Shown: in pieces, positions 1-7,418 of the stretch | Numbering within the stretch: the stretch's first letter is position 1 | How the letters are laid out: every line of letters starts with the position of its first letter | Assembly (NCBI RefSeq): GCF_016918545.1 | Contig: NZ_JAFFQC010000032.1 | Coordinates: forward strand, 1-38,542 | Direction: 5' to 3' | From: Desulfobulbus alkaliphilus | GTDB taxonomy: Bacteria; Desulfobacterota; Desulfobulbia; Desulfobulbales; Desulfobulbaceae | DNA: 38,542 bases | Program-made: the position numbers and the translations under genes | The notes under the pieces: generated by a model | Database searches by the model: none | Seen by the model: the letters and a program-made list of their open reading frames with translations, nothing else | What the model was told of the DNA's origin: nothing

Positions 1-84
1 CGCACCCTCACGATAACTGAGCCCCTGTTCCTTGATCTTCTCTGCCAACTCCGCTACCTGATCCCAATCGATTGGTTGTCTCAT
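1..84 (-). CDS. Partial N-terminus of an unrecognised protein, running off the left edge
   Basis: The minus strand opens with ATG at 84-82, preceded by a good ribosome binding site (GGAGG, then ATCGAGGC). It reads MRQPIDWDQVAELAEKIKEQ and then GLSYREGA before leaving the window. The visible 28 residues look like the first helices of a small DNA-binding helix-turn-helix domain, but that is only an impression. I do not recognise the family. It is divergent from a chloride channel remnant whose 5' part is missing, so it may belong to inserted DNA that broke that gene; this is inference. Confidence 0.5.
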   Translation of the reverse strand, partial: MRQPIDWDQVAELAEKIKEQGLSYREGA

Positions 85-157
85 GCCTCGATCCTCCATG
101 TTGAATGGGGGAGGCTGTGGGGGGATTAAATGGCGTTTTTGTCCGGAATAGCTTACC

Positions 158-760
158 CTCTGCAATTACCTGATCATCATCCCGGTGATGCTGACCGCGG
201 TGCTCGGCTCGATGACCTCGTCCTGGCTTTACAAGGACTCCATCGATACCGTCGATTTTACCCGGGAGGGTATCGATATCCATGAAGGCCGGGAGGCCGT
301 CATCCTGCAGTCGATCCGGGTGGGTAAGGCGATTACCGAAGAAGTCGATTTCATCAGTGAGAACGCGAATGTCAATCATCTGCTCGAGCTTTTTCGCGAT
401 ACCCGCAACAGCTTTTATTTTCCGGTGGTCAATCACAAGGGATTGATGGTCGGGGTGGTGTCCATGCAGGATGTGAAAACGATTCTCCACAGCGAAGAGG
501 ATCGGGTCTGTCATCTGGTAGGTGATATCTGTACCCGTGACGTTATCATGCTGACTCCGGATACCAACCTGCATGAAGCGCTGCGACTGTTCGATATCAA
601 GGGTATTGACGAGATTCCGGTGGTGGAGAGCCTGGACAAACCCTGGGTGTTGGGGATGCTCAAACGTCAGGATGTGATTGCCGCGTATAATCATGAGATG
701 CTCAGGCGCGGCATCGATGAGCGGGCGGAGTCCATCCGGCTGGTCTGCTCATTGAAGTGA
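158..760 (+). pseudogene. Truncated ClC-type chloride channel: last membrane helix plus C-terminal CBS pair
   Basis: The frame LCNYLIIIPVML at 158-193 matches the end of the ClC membrane domain, where EMTG-NY-I-LPVML is usual. It is followed by two CBS domains, roughly 300-480 and 510-690, the second starting at VGDICTRDVIML. A complete ClC-CBS protein would have about 400 more residues upstream carrying the selectivity motifs. Here the frame is closed by TAG at 149-151 and no ClC-like sequence lies further upstream, so the gene has lost its 5' part with a junction near 155-163. A GTG at 185 could in principle start a 191-residue cytosolic CBS protein, but I see no convincing ribosome binding site. 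A MITE copy follows 21 bp after the stop. An independent CBS protein is possible but less likely than a decayed channel. Confidence 0.75.
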
Positions 761-1135
761 TTCATTCTCTTTTATCGACGCCCTGAATCCGTGACGGCTG
801 GACTCTTTTTTGGATATATCTTGTTGTAATCAGAATATAATTGTAGCAGAATCTTTGATAAAAACCTTCACCAGCCGCCTTCGGGACGGACGCTCACGGA
901 TCCAGGGACGTTTTTCAGGATCTGAGCGAAAAAGGACAGAACCATTGTTGCAGCAGCACAGTCATTGGTTATAATGGGACCGTTTCCGTCAACCCGGGGG
1001 AGATAGACCATCATACGATCATCAATTACGGGGTTTGAACCTTTGTGGTTGTATCACCCTCCTGTTTTGTCTCCCCGGAACCAGTTACCCTCGATCAACA
1101 CCCACCGGCCTTACTGTGCCGGTGAAGAGGTATCC
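761..1135. other. Intergenic stretch with MITE copy 1
   Basis: No gene is supported here. MITE copy 1 fills 782-906. The rest, 907-1135, holds only the possible 5' extension (from TTG 1043) of the RapZ-C gene, and no clear promoter or terminator. Confidence 0.6.
782..906 (+). mobile_element. MITE copy 1 (short form, 125 bp)
   Basis: It begins CCTGAATCCGTGA and ends TCACGGATCCAGG, a 13-bp terminal inverted repeat with one mismatch. Inside are the family's CGGCTGG / CCAGCCG inner stem arms, an AT-rich core and a GCC-rich tetraloop hairpin. Flanks GACGC (777-781) and GACGT (907-911) agree at 4 of 5 bases, as expected for an aged 5-bp target duplication. It lies just after the chloride channel remnant. 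Confidence 0.8.
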
Positions 1136-1504
1136 TTGATCACTTCTCTGCACTCCTTCGGGTTCAAACATGGTCTCCAGGCGGCTGATTTTCTCTGGGA
1201 CGTTCGTTTTCTCCCCAACCCGTATTGGGTGCCGGAGCTGCAGCCTCACTCCGGTCGGGAAGCCGCCGTGGCTGCGTATGTGCTGGCAAATGAGACCGGA
1301 ACACGTTTTCTCTCTCTGATCGAGCCCCTGCTTGTTTTTCTCCTCCAGGAGCATGCTGCCAGCGGTCGGGAAACTCTCAGCCTGGCCCTGGGCTGCACCG
1401 GTGGCCGTCACCGTTCCGTTGCCGTGGTCGAGCATCTGGGCAGATTTCTTGAAGGGAAAGGGCTGAGCCCGAGGATCCATCACCGCGATATTCACAAGGA
1501 ATAG
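1136..1504 (+). CDS. Stand-alone RapZ C-terminal-domain protein
   Basis: The protein starts ITSLHSFGFKHGL and contains DVRFLPNPYWVPEL and GCTGGRHRSVAVVE, the signature blocks of the C-terminal half of RapZ, the adaptor that brings RNase E to the small RNA GlmZ and binds glucosamine-6-phosphate. The N-terminal P-loop kinase-like half of RapZ (GxSGxGKS) is absent, so this is a domain-only version of about 123 residues. I chose TTG 1136 because GAAGAGG at 1124-1130 is a good ribosome binding site and translation then starts at the domain edge; the frame is open back to TTG 1043. The phasin-like and ABC1 kinase genes follow on the same strand. The family assignment is firm from the motifs. The function of the isolated domain is not known to me, and a sugar-phosphate or RNA-binding role is inference. 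Confidence 0.8.
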   Translation: MITSLHSFGFKHGLQAADFLWDVRFLPNPYWVPELQPHSGREAAVAAYVLANETGTRFLSLIEPLLVFLLQEHAASGRETLSLALGCTGGRHRSVAVVEHLGRFLEGKGLSPRIHHRDIHKE

Positions 1505-1585
1505 GGTGCGCAAGACGAAGAAGCATCGTATAGTAGGGTTTCCCCTGGTTTTTTATTTATTCATCTGGTTCATAGGGAGGAAATT

Positions 1586-1894
1586 ATGAAAGAGCTAATG
1601 AAAAATGTCGTCTATGCCGGAATTGGCGCCGCCTTTCTCACCAAGGAGAAAATCGAAGAGCTGAAAAGCGACCTGGTCGAAAAGGGCAAGATGTCCCAGG
1701 AGGAGGGGAAACAGTTTGTCGATGACCTCCTGAGCAAATCCGAAAAAGCCAAGGATCAACTGGACCTGTGGATCAACAGGCGGGTTGAGGAGCAGGTCAA
1801 GCAGCTCAATCTTGCCACCAGGGACGAGATTGCCGAGCTGCAGCGTAAGGTGGAAGAACTGCAGATAGCCTTGAACAAAAAACCCGGCGAATAG
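1586..1894 (+). CDS. Phasin-like small coiled-coil protein
   Basis: This 102-residue, highly charged protein has a short apolar start (VVYAGIGAAFLTKEKIEEL) and is then almost wholly helical, with heptad-like spacing to the end. That is the pattern of small proteins annotated as phasin or polyhydroxyalkanoate granule-associated regulators. A strong ribosome binding site, GGGAGGAAATT, precedes the ATG. The ABC1/UbiB kinase starts 13 nt after its stop, so the two are almost certainly cotranscribed. Pairing of such a protein with an ABC1 kinase is familiar to me from other bacteria. No PHA synthase is in the window, so a granule role is not supported locally; a membrane-surface or scaffold role with the kinase is equally possible. 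Confidence 0.7.
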   Translation: MKELMKNVVYAGIGAAFLTKEKIEELKSDLVEKGKMSQEEGKQFVDDLLSKSEKAKDQLDLWINRRVEEQVKQLNLATRDEIAELQRKVEELQIALNKKPGE

Positions 1895-1907
1895 TCGATT
1901 CGCCTGT

Positions 1908-3608
1908 ATGTTCAGCATCAGGAAACTCGGGGCCATTGGCCGGATGTATCGGCATCTTAACCGCTACCATCGCATTCTGCGGGTCCTGTTCAAATACGGT
2001 TTTGCCGATCTGGTAGATCGTCTGCATATAGATCAGTATCTGGAATCCGGATTGCGGATGATCAACCGCAAACCACAGGAACAGATAGCGCGTTTGTCAC
2101 GAGCGGAGCGACTGCGTCTGGTCTTTGAGGAGCTGGGGCCGACCTTTATCAAGCTTGGTCAGCTGCTTTCCACCCGCCCGGATTTGATTCCCGCTGAGTA
2201 CCTCGATGAACTGGCCAAGCTCCAGGACGATATCCCGCCCTTCAGCATTGAAGAGGTGCGGACCATTTTTGCAGAGGAGTTGGGCCGTCTGCCCGAGGAT
2301 CTGTTTCATTATTTCGACAGTGAACCTCTGGCCGCCGCGTCCATCGGCCAGGTCCACCGGGCTCGTCTCGACAATGGTGCCCAGGTGGTGATCAAGCTGC
2401 TGCGCCCGGGAATCGAGAATGTCATCGCCGTTGATCTTGAGATTCTCGCGCACATCGCTGATCTGATGGAACAGTACCTGGAGGAAGTCCAGGGCCACCG
2501 ACCACCGGCCATTGTCCAGGAGTTTGCCCGCAGTATCAGCCGGGAGATCGATTTTTCCATCGAGTTGGCCAACATCCAGCGCTTTACCCGTCAGTTCGAG
2601 GGGAATCCGACCATTCATGTGCCGGTGGTCTACCCTGATCTCAGCACCGATCGGCTTTTGGTCATGGAAAACATCCAGGGTATCAAGGCCTCCCAGGTGG
2701 GGGAACTGCGTGAACAGGGTTATGATCTTTCCCTGATCGCCGAGCGCGGAGCCAACCTGGTCATGGAGCAGATCTTTGTTCATGGATTTTTTCATGCCGA
2801 TCCCCACCCGGGCAACATTTTTATTCTTCCCGACAATGTCATCTGCTTCATCGATTTTGGCCAGATAGGCCGATTGTCCCGCAAGGATCGAGAGGATTTC
2901 ACCGACCTGGTCCTCGATCTGGTGGGGGGGGGCGATGAAAGTCATATCGTCAGCGGTGTGCTCAAGGTAACGGTTCAACTGGGTGAGGTGGATCGGGAGA
3001 GCCTGGGGCAGGACATGGGTAATCTAATGGACATGTATCTTTACCGGTCCCTTGGAGAACTGGAGGCCGGCAAGATCCTGCAGGATCTGCTCGACCTGGT
3101 ATCCCGGCATAAACTGTCGTTCAAGCCGAGTTTTTATCTGATGCTTAAAACCTTGAGCACGGCGGAGGGCGTCGGGTTGATGCATGATCCTAAACTCGAG
3201 TTGATCCGATTGGCCAAGCCTTTTATGCGCAATATCCGCATGGATCGCATGCATCCGTACCGCATTGCCGAGGAAATTTCCCAGACCGGCTCGGCGTATC
3301 TGCACCTGTTCCGTGATCTGCCCGATGAGGTGCGGGCCATTTTATCGCAGTTGCGCGGCGGCAGGATGCGGATCGGTTTCGAGCATCGGGGCCTGCAGTC
3401 TCTGGGCTCGGCGCTGGATCGGGTATCCAATCGGATTTCCTTTGCCATCGTCCTGGCTGCCCTGATTGTCGGCAGTTCTCTGATTATTCTTTCCGATATT
3501 CCGCCGCACTGGCACAATATACCGATTATCGGCCTGATCGGTTTCATGGTGGCGGGGCTCATGGGCTTCCGGCTGCTGCTTTCCATACTCCGCCACGGCC
3601 GGATGTAG
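1908..3608 (+). CDS. ABC1/UbiB (AarF) family atypical protein kinase
   Basis: The 566-residue protein carries the ABC1 signatures in order: KLGQ at about residues 82-85 with TRPDLIP following, the alanine-rich nucleotide loop AAASIGQVHRA at 142-152, the VIK lysine at 163, the catalytic-loop equivalent HADPHPGN at 296-303 and DFG at 316-318. Two hydrophobic segments fill about 500-560, as in UbiB, which anchors to the membrane. Family members are ATPases or kinases needed for ubiquinone or other isoprenoid quinone synthesis and lipid homeostasis. In an anaerobe with menaquinone the exact role is open. It lies 13 nt after the phasin-like gene. Length and motifs are complete, so it should be functional. 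Confidence 0.92.
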   Translation: MFSIRKLGAIGRMYRHLNRYHRILRVLFKYGFADLVDRLHIDQYLESGLRMINRKPQEQIARLSRAERLRLVFEELGPTFIKLGQLLSTRPDLIPAEYLDELAKLQDDIPPFSIEEVRTIFAEELGRLPEDLFHYFDSEPLAAASIGQVHRARLDNGAQVVIKLLRPGIENVIAVDLEILAHIADLMEQYLEEVQGHRPPAIVQEFARSISREIDFSIELANIQRFTRQFEGNPTIHVPVVYPDLSTDRLLVMENIQGIKASQVGELREQGYDLSLIAERGANLVMEQIFVHGFFHADPHPGNIFILPDNVICFIDFGQIGRLSRKDREDFTDLVLDLVGGGDESHIVSGVLKVTVQLGEVDRESLGQDMGNLMDMYLYRSLGELEAGKILQDLLDLVSRHKLSFKPSFYLMLKTLSTAEGVGLMHDPKLELIRLAKPFMRNIRMDRMHPYRIAEEISQTGSAYLHLFRDLPDEVRAILSQLRGGRMRIGFEHRGLQSLGSALDRVSNRISFAIVLAALIVGSSLIILSDIPPHWHNIPIIGLIGFMVAGLMGFRLLLSILRHGRM

Positions 3609-3843
3609 AGCGGGGGGAAACGTTCCGGTTTCCAAGCCAGGCGGCTTTTTGTCCGCACCCGGGGCACCTTAACCAGTGCCCATGCAGAAACGGCTCTTTT
3701 TCCCGATTGTTTCAGTGCACTGGCAAATGTACTCCTTAAAACAGGACCTCAATGCCTGCGGTTCAATGCACCGGTACGCCTCGATCGAGAACAGAATATC
3801 TCTTTTCTCCTCAGTATGTACTGGGACAGGGTCCGTTTTCCTG

Positions 3844-4164
3844 CTATTTTCTCCGCCAGGTTCCGTTCACCCGGATGAATTGACCGGGTGGGGTTTTTTC
3901 GATGGCCTTTTTTGCGGCAAGTTGCTCAACGGCCTGCAGGGGTGTGTTGTTGCGACGGGCAATCTCTTCATACTGCGTTTTCCGTTGGGCATTGATCGTT
4001 GCTGCCAGCTTGGCGGCTTCGACATGACCAGGATCCACGGGAGCCAGGTAGCCAGTGGTGGTTTCACCCACAAGTCCCTGGGTCTTGGCGGTCTGCAGGT
4101 CCAAAGCATATCCGGTCTGCCAGCACAGCAGCAGCGTCAAACATATAAAAGCTAATCGTTTCAT
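3844..4164 (-). CDS. ydbL: YdbL family (DUF1318) periplasmic protein
   Basis: The 106-residue protein has a clear signal peptide (MKRLAFICLTLLLCWQTGYA) followed by the DUF1318 pattern: LDLQTAKTQGLVGE, NAQRKTQYEEIARRN and a C-terminal GQFIRVNGTWRRK. YdbL is the small periplasmic partner of YdbH and YnbE. In E. coli that trio takes part in AsmA-like phospholipid movement between inner and outer membrane, with YdbL thought to act as a chaperone for YdbH-YnbE. It is the last gene of the operon, 12 nt after ynbE. It converges on the ABC1 kinase gene across a 235-bp gap in which I see no strong terminator. Confidence 0.88.
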   Translation of the reverse strand: MKRLAFICLTLLLCWQTGYALDLQTAKTQGLVGETTTGYLAPVDPGHVEAAKLAATINAQRKTQYEEIARRNNTPLQAVEQLAAKKAIEKTPPGQFIRVNGTWRRK

Positions 4165-4176
4165 AGGGGCCTCTGT

Positions 4177-4365
4177 TTAGAACAGTCCACTCTCTTCGCT
4201 GATAACACTCTCCAGTTCTTTCTCCACCTTGACCCGGATTTCGTGCTCGATCTTGACGTTGAGATTGATGGTAATGGGCTTGTCGGGCGGGGCGACCTGC
4301 ACCGTCGGGGTGCAGGCGGACAGCAACAGTCCCACTACGGCAAGCGCTGCCAGTATTTTGGCCAT
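4177..4365 (-). CDS. ynbE: YnbE-like small outer-membrane lipoprotein
   Basis: The 62-residue product begins MAKILAALAVVGLLLSACTP. That is a lipoprotein signal with lipobox LSAC, so cysteine 18 should be lipidated. The mature part has PPDKPITINLNVKIEHEIRV, the conserved core of YnbE. The start at 4365 is set by GGGAGG a few bases upstream and by the signal peptide; an upstream in-frame ATG at 4410 would spoil the signal. YnbE augments the C-terminal beta-sheet of YdbH at the outer membrane in the E. coli system. It lies between ydbH and ydbL, in the canonical order. Confidence 0.88.
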   Translation of the reverse strand: MAKILAALAVVGLLLSACTPTVQVAPPDKPITINLNVKIEHEIRVKVEKELESVISEESGLF

Positions 4366-4406
4366 TGATTCCTCCCTTGTCGTTATTGCCAGCCCAGCGG
4401 TTTGGA

Positions 4407-6983
4407 TCACCGCCGGATTTCCCGTTGCAAATCCGCGGGCAGACCCTGACTATACTGAAGACTTTGCAGCAGGGAAAGCAGATTCTGTTCAACGGTGACA
4501 TTGAAATGCAAGGGCCGGTCCGGTTTGATGGAGGGGCTTCTGCCCTGTAACTGCAGGGCGATGATCAGGGTCCCGTCCGGAATATATTCGACCTGGGCGG
4601 CCAGTTGCTGGTAGTGAAATTCTTCCAGGGCCTTGAGAGCATAATCGGTGAGCGGTGAACCTGGTGGTGCCCCACCGGGCGGACGATACCGGAGTATGCC
4701 TCCCTGGTCGACCTGCTCAAGCCGACCCTGGTCAACCTGTATGCCCCGGGCGGTGAAAACCAGGGGCAGGTGCCCCTCTATCCTGCCATCCACGGTCAAC
4801 CCTTCGACCTTCTGCATGGTCACGATCTGCTCCATCTCCATTTCCCTGATGGTCAACAGGCAGGAATTTTCCGGGCGATCGAAGTCATAGAGACATTCTT
4901 CCAGCTCGATTCTACCGCCTAAAAGCTCCACTTCCGCTTTTTCGATGTGCAGCCGAAAAGGGGTCGCCCCCTCTGCAGGATCAAGGCCGGCCCTGATGTA
5001 CAGATTGCTCATGGGGACGACCGGACCTTGCACCTGGTCGACCCGAATCAGACCCGGCTGGCTGGAAGCCACCCGCGGCAGCAGGTGCAGCTTGTGCTCA
5101 GCCGTCAGACCAATGAAGGGGACCTCGGCGATTTGTCCCTGATCCACGGTGAGATCAACCTCCAGCTCGGCCTGGACAGGGGTGGTGCGGCTCCAGGCCC
5201 ACTGGGTGGCCATCTTGATTTGTCCCTGCTCCAGGGTCAAGGGAAGGTGAGGATCATGCAGCATCTGGAGCAGATTATTGGTTGCGGTCATGACCAGGTG
5301 GCCGTCGGTATGCAGAGATGCGCTGCCTTTTTGATCTCTGTCCAGTTGCTGGGACATGGTCATCACCAGGGAACCTGTCCCCCGTGGTGCGGAACAGGAG
5401 GCAATGAGCCGCAATTGCTGCCGGTCCAGATGGAGGTCGGCAACAAGGTTGGCTATTTGCAGAGGTGCAAAGCGAAGGCCTCCTGTTTGCAGACCGTCAA
5501 TCCTCCAGGGTTGTAGCGGACGCAGCTGGAGATGGAGAATTTGTGGATCGATGGGGGGATAGGCATTAAGGTATCCTGCCAGTTCGACGGTGAGCGCGTT
5601 CAGGGAGAGCTCCTGGCTCTTTGCTCCTTTGATCGCGAGTGTGGAGGCAGGGGTCAGGAGCAGCCCTCCCGAATTATGACGGGCAATGTCCAGTTGCAGC
5701 TGCACCTCTACGGCTGTCAGCAGAGGATGCTGCAGGTTGGTCCCGGTCACCTCCAGGAGCAGCTGCGCCGGATACAACTGGAAATGGAGACTCTGTGGAT
5801 CGATGGGGGGCTGGATATTGAGCTGTCCTGCCAGATCGACGGTGAGGGCATCCAGGGAGAGCTCCTGGCTCTTTGCTCCTTTGATGACGAGTATGGAGGC
5901 AGGGGAGAGGAGCAGCTCTCCCGATTTGAGGCGGGTAATGTCCAGTTGCAGCTGTACCTCTGCAGCTGTCAGCAGAGGATGCTGCAGGCTGGTCCCGGTC
6001 ACCTCCAGGAGCAGCTGCGCTGGATACAACTGGAGATGGAGACTCTGTGGATCGAAGGGGTGCTGGACATCGAGGTGCCCTTTCAGACGGGCTGTCAATG
6101 TATCCAGGGAGAGCTCCAGGCTTTTTGCTCCTTTGATGGCGAGTGTGGAGGCAGGGGTCAGGAGCAGCCCTCCCGAATTGAGACGGGCAATGTCCAGTTG
6201 CAGCTGCACCTCTGCTGCTGTCAGCAGCGGATGCTGGAGATTGGTCCCGGTCATATCCAGGAGCAGTTGCGGTTCGATGCCGGGGTGAACGCGCAGGAGC
6301 AGGTCAGCCTGCAATCTGCCTTGAGGCAGGAAATCGGTCTCGAATTTGGGTAGAAGTGCGGGCAGGGCCGCCAGGTCGAGATGCAGGGAGGCACTGAGCT
6401 GGCCGGCATCGGTTGCCATGACAAGGCTCGACTGATCGGTCATGTCCGGCGTAGGGGGCGCCGGTGGAGTAAAGATCAGTTTCTTGCCGGTCTCCGTGCC
6501 TGATGCTGTCAACTGTAACGAGGCGATTGTAGTCCCGTTTCGATACAGATGCAGGTTGTTGACCTGGAGCTGTTGTACCGGCAGGGTCAGGTCCTCGATC
6601 TGTTGCAGCAGTTGGACTGGATCGAATGAGAACAGGTCCGGCACCGGCGATGGGTCATCGGCAGTTGCGGGGGGAAGGGTTATTTGCACGGCCGTGGCCG
6701 TGATGGTTTCAACCTTTCCGTGGAGTAACCCGCGGTAATGGTAGTGGCAGACCAGGTCACGTATCTGGATGTCGACGGGTCCCGAGGGAAGGATGATGGT
6801 GGTGGAGAAGCGGTCAATGCGGACACGATTGATATTCAGGTCGGTCAGTTCGAGACTGACATCATGGAGACCGGCACGGGGAAGCAGGTGGGGGGCGAAC
6901 CAGTTGATCAACTGTACCCGGTTCAACAGCATCAGGCCGACAAGAAGTGCGATCAGGGACAGGGTGGCGACAAGTGAGCGCAT
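4407..6983 (-). CDS. ydbH: YdbH-like AsmA-family intermembrane lipid transport protein, with internal triplication
   Basis: The 858-residue protein has an N-terminal membrane anchor (about residues 3-20) and then a long beta-rich periplasmic body. The C-terminal part contains GGRIELEECLYD and GRIEGHLPLVF, typical of YdbH/DUF748 proteins, members of the AsmA-like bridge-like lipid transporters with YhdP and TamB. The genes for the partners YnbE and YdbL follow at once. Residues about 240-491 consist of three successive 84-residue units, each starting LLLD/EVTGT and carrying LQHPLLTA and LAIKGAK or a close variant. These would lengthen the groove by two units relative to a single-copy ancestor. 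Start 6983 has GGAGGA upstream. The assignment rests on the triad context as much as on sequence. Confidence 0.88.
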   Translation of the reverse strand: MRSLVATLSLIALLVGLMLLNRVQLINWFAPHLLPRAGLHDVSLELTDLNINRVRIDRFSTTIILPSGPVDIQIRDLVCHYHYRGLLHGKVETITATAVQITLPPATADDPSPVPDLFSFDPVQLLQQIEDLTLPVQQLQVNNLHLYRNGTTIASLQLTASGTETGKKLIFTPPAPPTPDMTDQSSLVMATDAGQLSASLHLDLAALPALLPKFETDFLPQGRLQADLLLRVHPGIEPQLLLDMTGTNLQHPLLTAAEVQLQLDIARLNSGGLLLTPASTLAIKGAKSLELSLDTLTARLKGHLDVQHPFDPQSLHLQLYPAQLLLEVTGTSLQHPLLTAAEVQLQLDITRLKSGELLLSPASILVIKGAKSQELSLDALTVDLAGQLNIQPPIDPQSLHFQLYPAQLLLEVTGTNLQHPLLTAVEVQLQLDIARHNSGGLLLTPASTLAIKGAKSQELSLNALTVELAGYLNAYPPIDPQILHLQLRPLQPWRIDGLQTGGLRFAPLQIANLVADLHLDRQQLRLIASCSAPRGTGSLVMTMSQQLDRDQKGSASLHTDGHLVMTATNNLLQMLHDPHLPLTLEQGQIKMATQWAWSRTTPVQAELEVDLTVDQGQIAEVPFIGLTAEHKLHLLPRVASSQPGLIRVDQVQGPVVPMSNLYIRAGLDPAEGATPFRLHIEKAEVELLGGRIELEECLYDFDRPENSCLLTIREMEMEQIVTMQKVEGLTVDGRIEGHLPLVFTARGIQVDQGRLEQVDQGGILRYRPPGGAPPGSPLTDYALKALEEFHYQQLAAQVEYIPDGTLIIALQLQGRSPSIKPDRPLHFNVTVEQNLLSLLQSLQYSQGLPADLQREIRR
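5511..6266 (-). repeat. Three tandem 252-bp direct repeats inside ydbH
   Basis: Units run about 6266-6015, 6014-5763 and 5762-5511. Matching landmarks such as TGGAGGCAGGGG recur at exact 252-bp steps (5642, 5894, 6146). Unit length is 84 codons, so the frame is kept. The DNA units are still very alike by eye, which points to recent duplication or ongoing homogenisation. Confidence 0.9.
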
Positions 6984-7072
6984 GAATAGGTGTCCTCCAG
7001 TTCACCATCTTATCCGCATTTGCCGTACTGGTCAATGGCTCCATCTCCCAGGTCATGCCGTCGTATCGTTCT

Positions 7073-7198
7073 CCTGAATTCGTGACTGCCGGACGCTTGT
7101 TGTGGATATATTTTGCTGTTATCAGATTATAATTGCAGCGGAATCCTTGAAGGTAACCCTCACCAGCCGCCCTTGGGGACAACGCTCGCGGATCCACG
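7073..7198 (+). mobile_element. MITE copy 2 (short form, 126 bp)
   Basis: It starts CCTGAATTCGTGA and ends GGATCCACG, so both terminal repeats have drifted. The core (CCGGACGCTTG, TATATTTTGCTG, CACCAGCCGCCC) matches the family. Flanks GTTCT (7068-7072) and GTTAT (7199-7203) agree at 4 of 5 positions. It sits 89 bp upstream of the ydbH start codon. Confidence 0.75.
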
Positions 7199-7252
7199 GT
7201 TATGCCCTGTGAACGTGAACGTTTTTTTTAACCAACAACGGTCAGGCTAGGC

Positions 7253-7280
7253 TTGACTTTGGGGTGTTTAAATGTATATT
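7253..7280 (+). promoter_or_regulatory. Sigma70-type promoter for gpgS
   Basis: TTGACT at 7253-7258 and TATATT at 7275-7280 are separated by 16 bp and point at gpgS. Transcription would begin near 7287, giving a leader of about 130 nt. Confidence 0.6.
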
Positions 7281-7418
7281 ATCGGAATAATTGATTTTTA
7301 TAATGTCTTTTTTGCTGGTCCGTCCTCTGGATTCAAGCCGGAACCGGTAGCAAGGCGATCCGTGTGTCTCCCTGCCTGATCGCTGTCACGAGATGGAACC
7401 GGTACGGAGGTGCTGCGA

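Larger units (their letters stand above)
6984..7418. other. Divergent intergenic region with MITE copy 2 and the gpgS promoter
   Basis: This region lies between the divergent ydbH and gpgS genes. MITE copy 2 fills 7073-7198. A sigma70-like promoter for gpgS lies at 7253-7280. The remaining leader up to 7418 shows no gene and no riboswitch that I recognise. Confidence 0.6.

Noticed and set aside
8-694. Long minus-strand open frame over the chloride channel remnant
   Set aside because: It is antisense to a sequence with clear CBS-domain similarity and its own translation (rich in H, Q and D) resembles no family.
840-890. The GCCGCCCTTCGGGGC hairpin of the MITEs as an intrinsic terminator
   Set aside because: No T-run follows the stem in any copy. 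A Rho-dependent or other processing role cannot be judged from sequence.
3662-3681. GGGCAC-loop-GTGCCC hairpin between the ABC1 kinase and ydbL genes
   Set aside because: No T-run follows on either strand, so it is not called a terminator.
3676-4155. 159-codon plus-strand frame opposite ydbL
   Set aside because: It is antisense to a well-supported ydbL with signal peptide and family motifs; no ribosome binding site or homology.
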